Assembly: GCA_963677935.2 (NCBI GenBank)
Contig: CAXXEH010000003.1
Location: forward strand, 5,394,001-5,458,000
Direction: 5' to 3'
DNA length: 64,000 bases
Source: JAAFHB01 sp963677935
GTDB lineage: Bacteria > Bacteroidota > Bacteroidia > Bacteroidales > Prolixibacteraceae
The notes beneath the pieces were generated by a model that searched no databases, was not told the DNA's origin, and was given only the letters and a program-made list of their open reading frames with translations. The number at the start of each line of letters is the position of its first letter. Positions within the stretch are counted from its first letter, which is position 1. The translations under genes were made by a program, and so were the position numbers. Shown here piece after piece: positions 18,696-27,438 of the stretch.

Positions 18696-19310
18696 ATGAG
18701 TTTTACATTACCTACACTTCAATACGATTACAAAGCGCTTGAACCATATATCGACGCGCAGACCATGGAAATCCACCATACAAAGCATCATGCTGCTTAC
18801 ACGAATAATCTGAATGGCGCCCTGGAAAACAGCGATCTCAAAGGAAAGAGTATCGACGAGCTGATTAGCAATGTATCAAAGCTGGCCCCTGTCATCCGGA
18901 ATAACGGAGGTGGTTTTTATAATCACAACCTCTATTGGGAAGTGATGACTCCCGGAGGGTCAAACGGACCGCAGGGAAAATTATTGGAGACGTTGAATGG
19001 TTCGTTTGGTTCGTTCGATGCCTTTAAGGAGGCTTTTACCAAAGCAGCGGTGACACGTTTTGGCAGCGGCTGGGCATGGCTGGTCCAGAAAGGCGATACC
19101 CTCGTGGTCAGTTCCACACCTAACCAGGATAATCCTTTAATGGATGTCGCAGAAATTCAGGGCTTTCCTGTTTTGGGGATCGATGTCTGGGAACATGCTT
19201 ATTACCTGAAATATCAGAACAGGCGTCCCGAATATATCGAAGCATTTTTTAAGGTGATCAACTGGGACGAAGTCGCAAAACGATTTTTCTTAAGTCAATC
19301 AAGATCGTAA
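18696..19310 (+). CDS. Superoxide dismutase [Mn/Fe]
   Basis: 204 residues from the ATG at 18696, which gives the standard length; the longer frame upstream has no family support. Metal ligands are visible: H in MEIHHTKHH, H in FYNHNLYWE, and D and H in GIDVWEHAYY. The GGG before FYNH and the Gln in STPNQDNPL are the Mn-type pattern, though Bacteroidales enzymes can be cambialistic. The enzyme dismutates superoxide in the cytoplasm. The sequence is unbroken, and it is followed by repeat-rich non-coding DNA. Confidence 0.93.
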   Translation: MSFTLPTLQYDYKALEPYIDAQTMEIHHTKHHAAYTNNLNGALENSDLKGKSIDELISNVSKLAPVIRNNGGGFYNHNLYWEVMTPGGSNGPQGKLLETLNGSFGSFDAFKEAFTKAAVTRFGSGWAWLVQKGDTLVVSSTPNQDNPLMDVAEIQGFPVLGIDVWEHAYYLKYQNRRPEYIEAFFKVINWDEVAKRFFLSQSRS

Positions 19311-19325
19311 TCTGTACCTTTTCTT

Positions 19326-19418
19326 GCCACAAAGGCTCAAAGGCACTAAGGTGTTACACGGTGTATATGTATGATATTTAGATTTTTGTGAAGCCTTGTG
19401 TTTTGGTGCCTTTGTGGC
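19326..19418. repeat. Imperfect inverted repeat of CCACAAAGGC type
   Basis: GCCACAAAGGC at 19326-19336 is inverted as GCCTTTGTGGC at 19408-19418, with partial pairing continuing inward. I remember similar interspersed sequences from other Bacteroidales genomes; that is memory, not a search. Confidence 0.5.
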
Positions 19419-19458
19419 ATTTCTTACTTTGGGGGTTCCAGATTCTGTTTTAGTATAC

Positions 19459-19510
19459 TATTGTCCGGGGGAATGGCGATCAGTATTAAAAGGTTCTTCC
19501 CCGGACAATA
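19459..19510. repeat. 52-bp inverted repeat with TATTGTCCGGGG arms
   Basis: TATTGTCCGGGG plus GAA (19459-19473) and its inverted copy TTCCCCGGACAATA (19497-19510) frame a 23-base spacer. The right arm recurs exactly at 55757-55770. It sits between sod and the end of the YqeY gene, so it could stop transcription from both sides or be a pair of insertion-sequence ends. Confidence 0.55.
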
Positions 19511-19534
19511 ATTGTTCTGAAATTTAAAACCCCA

Positions 19535-19984
19535 TTAAGCAAGCAGACTTTTCACTTTTTCAGAAATCAGCTTACCATCTGCTTTTCCTGCCAGTTCTTT
19601 GGAGGCAACTCCGATCACTTTGCCCATCTCTTTGATGGATGAAGCGCCCGTTTTTTCGATTATGGCTTTAATTACGGCAGTTAATTCGGCATCATCCATC
19701 TGTTTTGGCAAATACTCCTCCAGAATTTTCACCTGTGCCATTTCCGGTTCGTAAAGATCCATCCGGTTTTGCTGTTTATAAATATCTGCCGAATCGCGTC
19801 CCTGTTTTGCCAGTTTGGCAATTGCTTTAATTGCTGCATCATCGCTCAATTCTTCACCACCGCTTTTGGCTGTTTTTGCCTCAAGCAACACTTTCTTCAC
19901 ATTACGGAGCGCTTCGAGTCGCCCTTTATCTCTTGCCAGCATTGCAAGTCTAATGTCGTCGCTGATCTGATCGAATAAATTCAT
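19535..19984 (-). CDS. GatB/YqeY domain protein
   Basis: 149 residues, full length for stand-alone YqeY proteins. The N-terminal helix (QISDDIRLAMLARDKGRLEALRNVKK) and the C-terminal MGKVIGVASKELAGKADGKLISE are typical. The fold is that of the tRNA-binding tail of GatB, the amidotransferase subunit, but the role of stand-alone proteins is not settled. It lies 94 bp downstream of ftsZ1 on the same strand and may be read from the end of the dcw transcript. Confidence 0.88.
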   Translation of the reverse strand: MNLFDQISDDIRLAMLARDKGRLEALRNVKKVLLEAKTAKSGGEELSDDAAIKAIAKLAKQGRDSADIYKQQNRMDLYEPEMAQVKILEEYLPKQMDDAELTAVIKAIIEKTGASSIKEMGKVIGVASKELAGKADGKLISEKVKSLLA

Positions 19985-20078
19985 ATAAGTTGTATTTAAT
20001 TGATATTAAATTGTCGAAATCTTTCTCTGAGTCCACCGTCTCTCCCTCTCAAAGACTCCCTTTCTCCCCATCTCCGGA

Positions 20079-21488
20079 TTAGTCTGCCTTATCATGAAGG
20101 AAGGAGTTATTCTTTCGGAGGCGCGGTCCCTCTTCGGGATTTCCTGATAGAGAATACCTCGATAATTCGCGACCGTTGGCCAGAGGACTATTCGGATTCT
20201 TTGCTTTCCTCCGTTCATAAGCCGGAATCTTGGATAACTCTTCGATATAATCTTCAGTTTCGTTAAAAAAGTCGACCTGCATCACTCTTTTACCCTCTTC
20301 GGATGTTCCATCTCCGAACAAATCGATTCTGATAGGCGGATACAATTGTTTGATAATATCATCTTTTTTATCGGAAACAGGCTCTGTAAAGGTAGGATAT
20401 TTCTGGGCTGCAGCTTCATTGTTACCAAAGAATCCTGTAGGATAGATTTTGCTATCATCGACTAGCGGTACTTTTTCACGCTGAGGTTGAGTGCCGCCGT
20501 TCATTTCAGGGATTGAGCTGGTTTTGAAACCGGTGGCAATGACGGTGACACTTATTGCCTCTCCCATTTCAGGTCCGACTGCCACGCCGTAGATCAGGTC
20601 TGCATTGTTTCCGGCCATCTCCTGGACATACTCATTGACCAGATTCATCTCGTCCATGGTAACTTCAAGAGTCTCGCCGGACGTAATGTTGACAAGAATA
20701 TTTTTTGCGCCGGAGATATCATTGTTGTTTAACAATGGGGAATTCAGGGCGCCTTCAACCGCTTTTCTGGCGCGGTTTTCACCTGATGCCATGAATGAAC
20801 CCATGATGGCAACACCAGAATTTGACATCACCGTCCGTACATCTTCAAAGTCAACATTGATAAATCCGGGACAGGTGATAATCTCTGCAATCCCTTTGGC
20901 TGCAATGGCCAGCACATCATCTGCCTTTGAAAAAGCTTTTGAGATGGGGAAGTCGCCATAAATTTCCCTGATGCGTTCGTTGTTAATCACGAGTAACGAA
21001 TCGACATGATTCTCCATTTCACGGATACCTTCGATCGCCTGCTGAATCCGTAACCGACCTTCGTTGCGAAAAGGGATCGATACAATACCGACGGTAAGGA
21101 TTTTACGGTCTCTTGCGGCCTGTGCTATCACGGGAGCTGCTCCTGTTCCGGTTCCACCTCCCATTCCTGCAGTGATAAAGACCATTTTTGTGTTCCCGTC
21201 GAGAAGTTGCTCAATCTCTTTTAAATTTTCAATTGCTGATTCTCGACCTACGTCGGGTTTATTTCCGGCACCGCGTCCTTCTGTCAGCGCTGAACCAAGC
21301 TGAACTTTTAAAGGTACAGGGCTGTTCATCAACGCCTGGGCATCGGTATTGCACACAGCAAAATCGACATCCTTAATTCCCTGACGGTACATGTGGTTAA
21401 CAGCATTTCCTCCGCCACCTCCAACACCAATCACTTTTATGATTTTGTTGCCATTTAAAGGCAAATCAAATTCTATTAATTCAGCCAT
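20079..21488 (-). CDS. ftsZ: Cell division protein FtsZ, canonical copy (FtsZ1)
   Basis: 469 residues. The tubulin signature GGGTGTG is at 110-116 and the catalytic T7 loop NVDFEDV at 211-217, so GTP binding and hydrolysis look intact. The conserved C-terminal peptide KIPAYERR lies near 420-427. The extreme C-terminus NNSFLHDKAD is the ending I know from other Bacteroidota FtsZ proteins. It polymerises into the Z ring at mid-cell. It is the last division gene of the cluster, 35 bp after a second, different ftsZ. The presence of the peptide and tail marks this copy as the canonical one. Confidence 0.95.
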   Translation of the reverse strand: MAELIEFDLPLNGNKIIKVIGVGGGGGNAVNHMYRQGIKDVDFAVCNTDAQALMNSPVPLKVQLGSALTEGRGAGNKPDVGRESAIENLKEIEQLLDGNTKMVFITAGMGGGTGTGAAPVIAQAARDRKILTVGIVSIPFRNEGRLRIQQAIEGIREMENHVDSLLVINNERIREIYGDFPISKAFSKADDVLAIAAKGIAEIITCPGFINVDFEDVRTVMSNSGVAIMGSFMASGENRARKAVEGALNSPLLNNNDISGAKNILVNITSGETLEVTMDEMNLVNEYVQEMAGNNADLIYGVAVGPEMGEAISVTVIATGFKTSSIPEMNGGTQPQREKVPLVDDSKIYPTGFFGNNEAAAQKYPTFTEPVSDKKDDIIKQLYPPIRIDLFGDGTSEEGKRVMQVDFFNETEDYIEELSKIPAYERRKAKNPNSPLANGRELSRYSLSGNPEEGPRLRKNNSFLHDKAD

Positions 21489-21523
21489 TTTTTCAATCTT
21501 TTAAAGTTTTTTGATTTCCCGGA

Positions 21524-22843
21524 TCATTTGCCAATTTCATCATCTTCTTCATTAAAAAGTCCACCGAATTGTCGTGTAAACCAGTTGCTGATTGGTTCAG
21601 CCTTATCGGCATGTGTTGGCTTTGGACGTTTTTTCTCTAATTGAGAAATCTTTTCCTGACGGTCGGTTTCGGGTATCTTTTCCTCTTTCCTTATCGTGAA
21701 ACTTTCATCCGGGTTGATATCAAACATCTGGAAATTTTCGACAGGTTGCTCAACGATGTTTCTTGCGGAACCAGGACCGGGCTGAACGGTTCGATTGAAC
21801 TGGTCGGTTGAAGGAATTACAACGGTCTCTTTTACCGGCTCTGGTCGCAGAATTCGGTTTGGATTAATTTCGAATCCTGTCGCAATTACAGTTACGCTGA
21901 TTTTATTACCCAGCTTTGCATCGTAACCATTTCCCCATATGATATTTGCGTTGTCACCAGCTGCATTTTGCAGATAATCGATGATATCTCCAATCTCACC
22001 CATCCGGACTTCATCTTCGCCGGAAGTGATATTTAAGAGAATATTTTCTGTGCCAAAAATGTCATTACTATCGAGAAGTGGTGATTTAAGGGCTTCTTCG
22101 GCAGCTCGTGTAGCACGGTTTTCCCCTTCGGCAAAACCAGTTCCCATGATGAAAACCCCGCTTTCACGTAGTACGGTATTTACATCGGCAAAGTCAATGT
22201 TGATATTTCCATGTAGGGTGATGATCTCGGCGCACCCTTTTACTGCGGCGGCAACAATATTGTCAGCCTGGGCAAAGGCTTCACGAGCAGGGAGATCTCC
22301 ATACACCTTATGCAGATTTTCATTACTGATTACCAGTAAGCTATCGACAAATCGCTGGAGTCTTTTGATCCCTTCAATGGCTTGTTCGTACCGGAGTCTA
22401 CCCTCTTTTATGGAGGGGAGAGTGACCACTGCGATGGTAAGGATATCCATCTCCCGAGCTAATTGTGCGATTACAGGTGCTGCTCCGGTTCCGGTTCCGC
22501 CACCCATACCTGCAGTTATAAAGACCATTTTAGTGCCTGTTTCGAGCACTGCCCTGATCTCAGCCAGATTTTCAATGGCAGCCTGCTCACCCCGTTTCGG
22601 TTTATTTCCTGCTCCCCGTCCTTCGGTAAGCGATACCCCAAGTTGAACCTTTACAGGAACAGGGCTATTGACCAACGCCTGGGAATCGGTGTTACATACC
22701 AGAAAATCGACACCGGCAATCCCTTTACGAAACATGTGATTTACCGCGTTTCCGCCACCGCCGCCAACTCCAACCACTTTGATGATGGACTGGTAATCGT
22801 GCTGAAACCCGAAGGTCAATAAATCGTCTGAATTATTTTCCAT
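21524..22843 (-). CDS. Second, divergent FtsZ paralogue (FtsZ2)
   Basis: 439 residues. The GTPase core is intact, with GGGTGTG at 114-120 and the T7 loop NIDFADV at 215-221. It differs clearly from the neighbouring copy through the core and shares almost nothing in the linker. It lacks the KIPAYERR peptide and the NNSFLHD tail. It ends instead with a short, possibly amphipathic segment (ISNWFTRQFGGLF, about 418-430) and an acidic tail. It lies 18 bp after ftsA and 35 bp before ftsZ1, so co-expression is likely. It may co-polymerise with FtsZ1 or anchor it; that is inference. Both copies are complete genes. Confidence 0.9.
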   Translation of the reverse strand: MENNSDDLLTFGFQHDYQSIIKVVGVGGGGGNAVNHMFRKGIAGVDFLVCNTDSQALVNSPVPVKVQLGVSLTEGRGAGNKPKRGEQAAIENLAEIRAVLETGTKMVFITAGMGGGTGTGAAPVIAQLAREMDILTIAVVTLPSIKEGRLRYEQAIEGIKRLQRFVDSLLVISNENLHKVYGDLPAREAFAQADNIVAAAVKGCAEIITLHGNINIDFADVNTVLRESGVFIMGTGFAEGENRATRAAEEALKSPLLDSNDIFGTENILLNITSGEDEVRMGEIGDIIDYLQNAAGDNANIIWGNGYDAKLGNKISVTVIATGFEINPNRILRPEPVKETVVIPSTDQFNRTVQPGPGSARNIVEQPVENFQMFDINPDESFTIRKEEKIPETDRQEKISQLEKKRPKPTHADKAEPISNWFTRQFGGLFNEEDDEIGK

Positions 22844-22861
22844 GTGATTAACTGATTGATT

Positions 22862-24190
22862 TTAATTTATTTCACTATCTTCATCAGATATTAAGGTGTT
22901 TAATCCCTCTTTTGCCCTCCCGAATAAATCGGATACCATGGTCTTCAATCCCGTACCCTGATTTTTGACGGGCTGTTTTTTCCGATCCTCTTCCGGGGTA
23001 TTGGAAACAATCATACCTGGAGGATACTTCTGATTCCGCGACTGATATAATCCGTTAATTAGCAAACCGAAAAGGTTGGCCGATTGGGTATTCATCAATT
23101 GCTCATTAAATAGATTTTCACGAATTGGAACAACGGGTTTACCAAAACGGACGTCGAAACCGGTCATGTAACTTACCAGCTTATCAATACCCATCATATT
23201 TGAACCACCTCCGGTAAGTACGATCCCTGCACCGAGTTTATTTAATAAGTTGGTTGATTCAAGCTGATAATTAATCCCTTCAATAATTTCTTCGAGCCGG
23301 GCCTGTATAATTCCCGAAAGGTTGCGAAAACTAATCTCTTTGGCATGCCACCCTTCTACTTCAGGAATCTGGGCAAATTTATTTTCAGGAACCAGTTCCG
23401 AAAAGGCGTAACCACATTGTATTTTAACCATCTCAGCATGACGTGGAATGATGTTGCACCCTTCGCGTATATCGTTTGAAATCACATTGCCACCAAAAGG
23501 CAACTCAGCAGCCAACCGTAGTTTGTTCTCATAATAGAGCGAGACACCGGTTGTTCCTGCGCCGAAGTCGATCAGGATCACCCCGGCCTCCTTCTCATCT
23601 TTTGAAAGGAAGCCAGTCCCCTGGACATATGGATTGATGAATGTTCCGGCGAGTTCATAGCCCCCCTTTTCGAGACTTCGTCTGAGATTCTGTTCGTACG
23701 ATTCTGAAGCTGAGATTACAGTAAATGAAGCGTCAACCCGGCGACCAGCCATCCCGATAGGGTTATTGACCCCCCGCTCACCATCCACAATAAATTCCTG
23801 CGGTGTCAGGTGGTAAACTTTTTCACCAGGACTTAGGGTATATCGTTGTGCCTCACCAACTAACGAATTAATAATTGCTTGCGTTACCTCACCATTTTCG
23901 GTTATCCGATAACCTGTGGTCTGCCTGTTACAGATTTTTTGACCCGAGATTCCTGCATAAACTCTTCTTACCTTAAGGTTCAGCGATTTCTCCAAAGAAC
24001 TGATCACAGCCTTTATAGACAATGCTGCTTCGTCGATATTTACAACCACACCATTACGGACACCCTGTGTCATCGCTTCGCAGAAAGCGACGATTTCGAG
24101 TTTACCCTCGGGGGTAAAACGGCCAATTGCCCCCCTTGTCTTCAAGGTTCCAATGTCAATTGCTGCAACCAACTCTCTTGTAAGGTTCAT
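22862..24190 (-). CDS. ftsA: Cell division protein FtsA
   Basis: 442 residues of the actin/Hsp70 ATPase fold. VAAIDIGTLKTRGAIG is the phosphate-1 motif, ILIDFGAGTTGVSLY the phosphate-2 motif, and GIVLTGGGSNMMGI the adenosine motif. FtsA links FtsZ filaments to the inner membrane through a C-terminal amphipathic helix; here the end reads KTMVSDLFGRAKEGLNTLI, which can serve. It sits between ftsQ (6 bp) and ftsZ2 (18 bp) in the usual dcw order. Confidence 0.94.
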   Translation of the reverse strand: MNLTRELVAAIDIGTLKTRGAIGRFTPEGKLEIVAFCEAMTQGVRNGVVVNIDEAALSIKAVISSLEKSLNLKVRRVYAGISGQKICNRQTTGYRITENGEVTQAIINSLVGEAQRYTLSPGEKVYHLTPQEFIVDGERGVNNPIGMAGRRVDASFTVISASESYEQNLRRSLEKGGYELAGTFINPYVQGTGFLSKDEKEAGVILIDFGAGTTGVSLYYENKLRLAAELPFGGNVISNDIREGCNIIPRHAEMVKIQCGYAFSELVPENKFAQIPEVEGWHAKEISFRNLSGIIQARLEEIIEGINYQLESTNLLNKLGAGIVLTGGGSNMMGIDKLVSYMTGFDVRFGKPVVPIRENLFNEQLMNTQSANLFGLLINGLYQSRNQKYPPGMIVSNTPEEDRKKQPVKNQGTGLKTMVSDLFGRAKEGLNTLISDEDSEIN

Positions 24191-24196
24191 AGCTAT

Positions 24197-24955
24197 TTAT
24201 TTTTTTGTGCAAACTATTTGATTTCGAAATTCCAAATTGATGGATTTATAAATACTCCATCCTCCATTCTTGAACCCCTCGGTATACAAAGCCTTAAGAT
24301 TACGAAATTTAATCTGATAATCCTCAGGTTCACCGAAAAGAATAATTTGTTCACCGACTCTGGGAACCATCGATAGTTCTCCAATCGAATTTACATAAAT
24401 CTGATCGATCTGGGCGTTCAAAAAAGTGTCGCTGTTGATATAATTAATCAATGGTAAGAGTTTTTTCCGGGCAAATTCGGGTGAGACAACACCTCCGACA
24501 ATTAAAACCCTTGGTGTGTACCGGGGCGACCATTCAATCACTTTCCCAAGTTTGTCCATATAGAACGCCTGACCTGAACCCACTACCCTGAAAACCGGCT
24601 CCCGCTGTTTTATTTTTACAACCAGTGCCCCGAAACTTTTGACCCCGTTATCATATACATTAGTATAGACGGCGACATCTTCGACCGAGTGCAATTTGCG
24701 TAACCCATCTTCAATCTTACGCAGATTGACTGAATTGAGTGACTGCCCAAATATCCCCTGATAATTTCTTCGGACCCACTGACAAATATCAGAACTCCTC
24801 ACAAACCTCTCACGGATAGAGTCGGTGATATCAACTTTTATATCTGCAATTTTTAACTGCCGATTTTGTTTTATTGAGAACCCGAGTGATAAAAATATCA
24901 AAAACAAAGCGATGCTCCAGAGGGTAATATGAATTATTTTCTTAAACATCTTCAT
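24197..24955 (-). CDS. ftsQ: Cell division protein FtsQ
   Basis: About 252 residues from the ATG at 24955 (MKMFKK; a second ATG lies 6 bp later). A single N-terminal membrane helix (IIHITLWSIALFLIFLSLGF) is followed by a periplasmic POTRA-like region. FtsQ recruits later divisome proteins. The 5' end overlaps the end of murC by 14 bp, so translation is coupled. Identification rests on topology, length and place between murC and ftsA, since FtsQ is poorly conserved. Confidence 0.85.
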   Translation of the reverse strand: MKMFKKIIHITLWSIALFLIFLSLGFSIKQNRQLKIADIKVDITDSIRERFVRSSDICQWVRRNYQGIFGQSLNSVNLRKIEDGLRKLHSVEDVAVYTNVYDNGVKSFGALVVKIKQREPVFRVVGSGQAFYMDKLGKVIEWSPRYTPRVLIVGGVVSPEFARKKLLPLINYINSDTFLNAQIDQIYVNSIGELSMVPRVGEQIILFGEPEDYQIKFRNLKALYTEGFKNGGWSIYKSINLEFRNQIVCTKK

Positions 24956-26330
24956 TTTGCCTGAGATAGGTAACGATAGAATTAACCAGCCGATCGATAT
25001 CACCGGCACCCAACGTTAAAAGAATTTCCGGACAATATTTATCAAGTATAGCAGGAAAGTCTGTTTTCTGACAGCGAATTTTACTGGTTAACTTCATTTT
25101 ATTCAATATGATATCCGAATCTACACCTTCGACAGGCAGTTCACGGGCCGGGTAAATCTCCATCACCAGTGCGTCATCAAGCAGATCGAGGGCAGCGGCA
25201 AAATCTGCGGCGAAATCCTTTGTACGTGAGAATAGGTGTGGCTGAAAGATCCCCGTTATCCGTTTACCCGGATAGAGATCGCGAACCGATTGAATGGTTG
25301 CCTCTATCTCACGCGGATGGTGGGCATAATCGTCAATATAGATCGTTTTTTTTCCTGAGTACTGCAGATCAAATCTGCGCACCACACCGCTGTAATCAGA
25401 CAAGGCCGAACGGATTTCGTCCTGTTTAACACCGCTCAATAGGGCCATCCCAATTGCAGCTACGGCATTTTCAACATTCATCAACCCTGGATAGGTCAAC
25501 GTCAGTTCTTTAACCTCCCCAAACGGGGTTTTCAGGTCGAAATGGTAGGCTCCGTTAATAATTTTGATTTGGATAGCCTGAAAATCAGCTTTTTCACTTA
25601 TTGAGTAGGAAAAATAGCTGATTTTTTTATTCCATTGATAATCAATGTTTGAACCTTGCCTATAGAGTAATGTGCCGCCATCCTTTATCTGAGAAGCAAA
25701 TTCAGCAAAGGCCTTAATCATACTTTCGTGATCTCCGTAAATATCAAGGTGATCAGCATCCATCCAGGTAATTACAGCCAACTCAGGATGAAGTTGAAGG
25801 AAGGATCTGTCGAATTCGTCGGCTTCAACAACGATATATTCACTATTATTATTGGGTAATAAAAGATTTGTTCTATAATTTTTTGAGATTCCCCCCATGA
25901 ATGCAGAACAGTCGACATGCGATTGCTTTAGCAGATGGGCAGTCATCGTTGTAACAGAAGTCTTTCCATGCGTTCCTGCAATTGCAATGCACCGTTTCCC
26001 GGCGGTAAGTAGTCCTAAAACCGCAGATCTTTTATAAACTGAAAATCCGTTATCACGGAAATAACGGAATTCTGCAAAGTCATTTGGTACAGCAGGTGTA
26101 TAAATGACAACGGTAGTATTCTTATCAGCAATGGTTGGAACCTTCTCTAAATCATCGTTGTAATGAACGGCAATTCCCTCTTTCTCCAGATCAAGGGTCA
26201 GCTTTGAGGAAGTTTTGTCGTAGCCGTCAACCCGTTTCCCGATGAACCGGAAATATCGCGCTAATGCACTCATTCCGATACCGCCGATTCCCAGCAGATA
26301 GACCCGTTCTATTTTATCGATTTCAATCAT
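24942..26330 (-). CDS. murC: UDP-N-acetylmuramate-L-alanine ligase MurC
   Basis: 462 residues from the ATG at 26330 (MIEIDKIERVYLLGIGGIGMSALAR, a typical MurC start). The ATP-binding motif AIAGTHGKTSVTTM and the central HHPREIEATIQ are intact. It adds L-alanine to UDP-MurNAc, the first stem-peptide step, in the cytoplasm. It lies 2 bp after the murG stop and overlaps ftsQ. Length is normal. Confidence 0.95.
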   Translation of the reverse strand: MIEIDKIERVYLLGIGGIGMSALARYFRFIGKRVDGYDKTSSKLTLDLEKEGIAVHYNDDLEKVPTIADKNTTVVIYTPAVPNDFAEFRYFRDNGFSVYKRSAVLGLLTAGKRCIAIAGTHGKTSVTTMTAHLLKQSHVDCSAFMGGISKNYRTNLLLPNNNSEYIVVEADEFDRSFLQLHPELAVITWMDADHLDIYGDHESMIKAFAEFASQIKDGGTLLYRQGSNIDYQWNKKISYFSYSISEKADFQAIQIKIINGAYHFDLKTPFGEVKELTLTYPGLMNVENAVAAIGMALLSGVKQDEIRSALSDYSGVVRRFDLQYSGKKTIYIDDYAHHPREIEATIQSVRDLYPGKRITGIFQPHLFSRTKDFAADFAAALDLLDDALVMEIYPARELPVEGVDSDIILNKMKLTSKIRCQKTDFPAILDKYCPEILLTLGAGDIDRLVNSIVTYLRQNEDV

Positions 26331-26332
26331 TT

Positions 26333-27436
26333 TCAATTTTTTAGTAAAGAATTGATCACATCAACAATATCATTTGTCGCGTTTGGGGTAGCCAATTCCC
26401 GTATATTATTCGAAAGTGTCTGACAAACTTCTCTGTTTTGAACCAAGGAAAGGGCGGTGGAGAGCAGCTCCACAGTAGCGACACTATCTTTCACCATTAT
26501 TGCTGCATTTTTCTCAACGAGCGACATCGCGTTAAAAGTCTGATGGTCTTCTGATACGTTTGGCGACGGCACCAGTATAGATGCGGCGCCAACCATACAG
26601 AGTTCCGAAATTGTTCCGGCGCCTGCCCTCGAAATTACAAGATCGGCCAGTGAATAAGCAAGATCCATGCGTGGAATAAACTCCATTAAACGGATATTTG
26701 GAACAGGATCGCCATTCAATTGTGAACGTATATTCTCGTAATAATATTTTCCTGTTTGCCAGATTATTATTACATCTGATTCTCTGATCAATTTTAGATT
26801 TGCCAATAAACTTTGATTAAGTGTTCGGGCTCCCAAACTTCCACCAATCACCAGAATAACAGGTTGGTCAGTGCCAATATTAAAATATGTTTTGGCTTCC
26901 CCGGAACCCCGATCGACCGATTCCAGTCCCTGACGGATCGGATTACCAGTGAATACGATTTTCTCCTTTGGGAAAAACCGATCCATCCTATCATAAGCCA
27001 CACATATTCTATTCGCTTTTTTACCCAGGATTTTATTGGTAACCCCTGCAAATGAGTTTTGTTCCTGTAAAACGGTAGGAATTCCGAGACTTGCTGCGAC
27101 GCGCAATACCGGACCACTTGCATATCCGCCAACCCCAATTACCACATCAGGCTTAAAATCCTTCACTACTCTCTTTGCCTTGAGCATCGATCTGACCAGT
27201 TTTGATAAAAAGGAAAGATTTCTCCAGATTTCACCCCTGTGAAATCCGGCAACCGGTAGACCTACAATGGAATATCCTGCGGCCGGTACTTTCTCCATTT
27301 CCATTTTTCCTTCTGCACCTACAAAAAGAATTTCGCAGTCGGGATACCTTTTATTTAGTCCGTCAGCAATCGAGAGAGCGGGGAAGATATGTCCCCCGGT
27401 TCCTCCACCACTTATGATAAATTTTATCTTTGCCAT
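26333..27436 (-). CDS. murG: MurG, lipid II synthase (GT28)
   Basis: 367 residues. The N-terminal glycine loop FIISGGGTGGHIFPALSIA and the donor-site motif VISRAGAGTISELCMVGAASILVPSP are diagnostic. It transfers GlcNAc from UDP-GlcNAc to lipid I at the inner face of the membrane. It lies between ftsW (2 bp) and murC (2 bp). All expected parts are present. Confidence 0.95.
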   Translation of the reverse strand: MAKIKFIISGGGTGGHIFPALSIADGLNKRYPDCEILFVGAEGKMEMEKVPAAGYSIVGLPVAGFHRGEIWRNLSFLSKLVRSMLKAKRVVKDFKPDVVIGVGGYASGPVLRVAASLGIPTVLQEQNSFAGVTNKILGKKANRICVAYDRMDRFFPKEKIVFTGNPIRQGLESVDRGSGEAKTYFNIGTDQPVILVIGGSLGARTLNQSLLANLKLIRESDVIIIWQTGKYYYENIRSQLNGDPVPNIRLMEFIPRMDLAYSLADLVISRAGAGTISELCMVGAASILVPSPNVSEDHQTFNAMSLVEKNAAIMVKDSVATVELLSTALSLVQNREVCQTLSNNIRELATPNATNDIVDVINSLLKN

Positions 27437-27438
27437 AT

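Noticed and set aside
21981..22646. Long open frame (221 codons) on the plus strand opposite ftsZ2
   Set aside because: It is the antisense shadow of ftsZ2; its translation is Ser/Pro/Ala/Arg-rich without any family features, and the ftsZ2 frame is clearly the coding one.
20079..22843. Tandem ftsZ as an assembly duplication
   Set aside because: The two genes differ throughout and have unrelated C-termini, so they are true paralogues, not a repeated contig segment.
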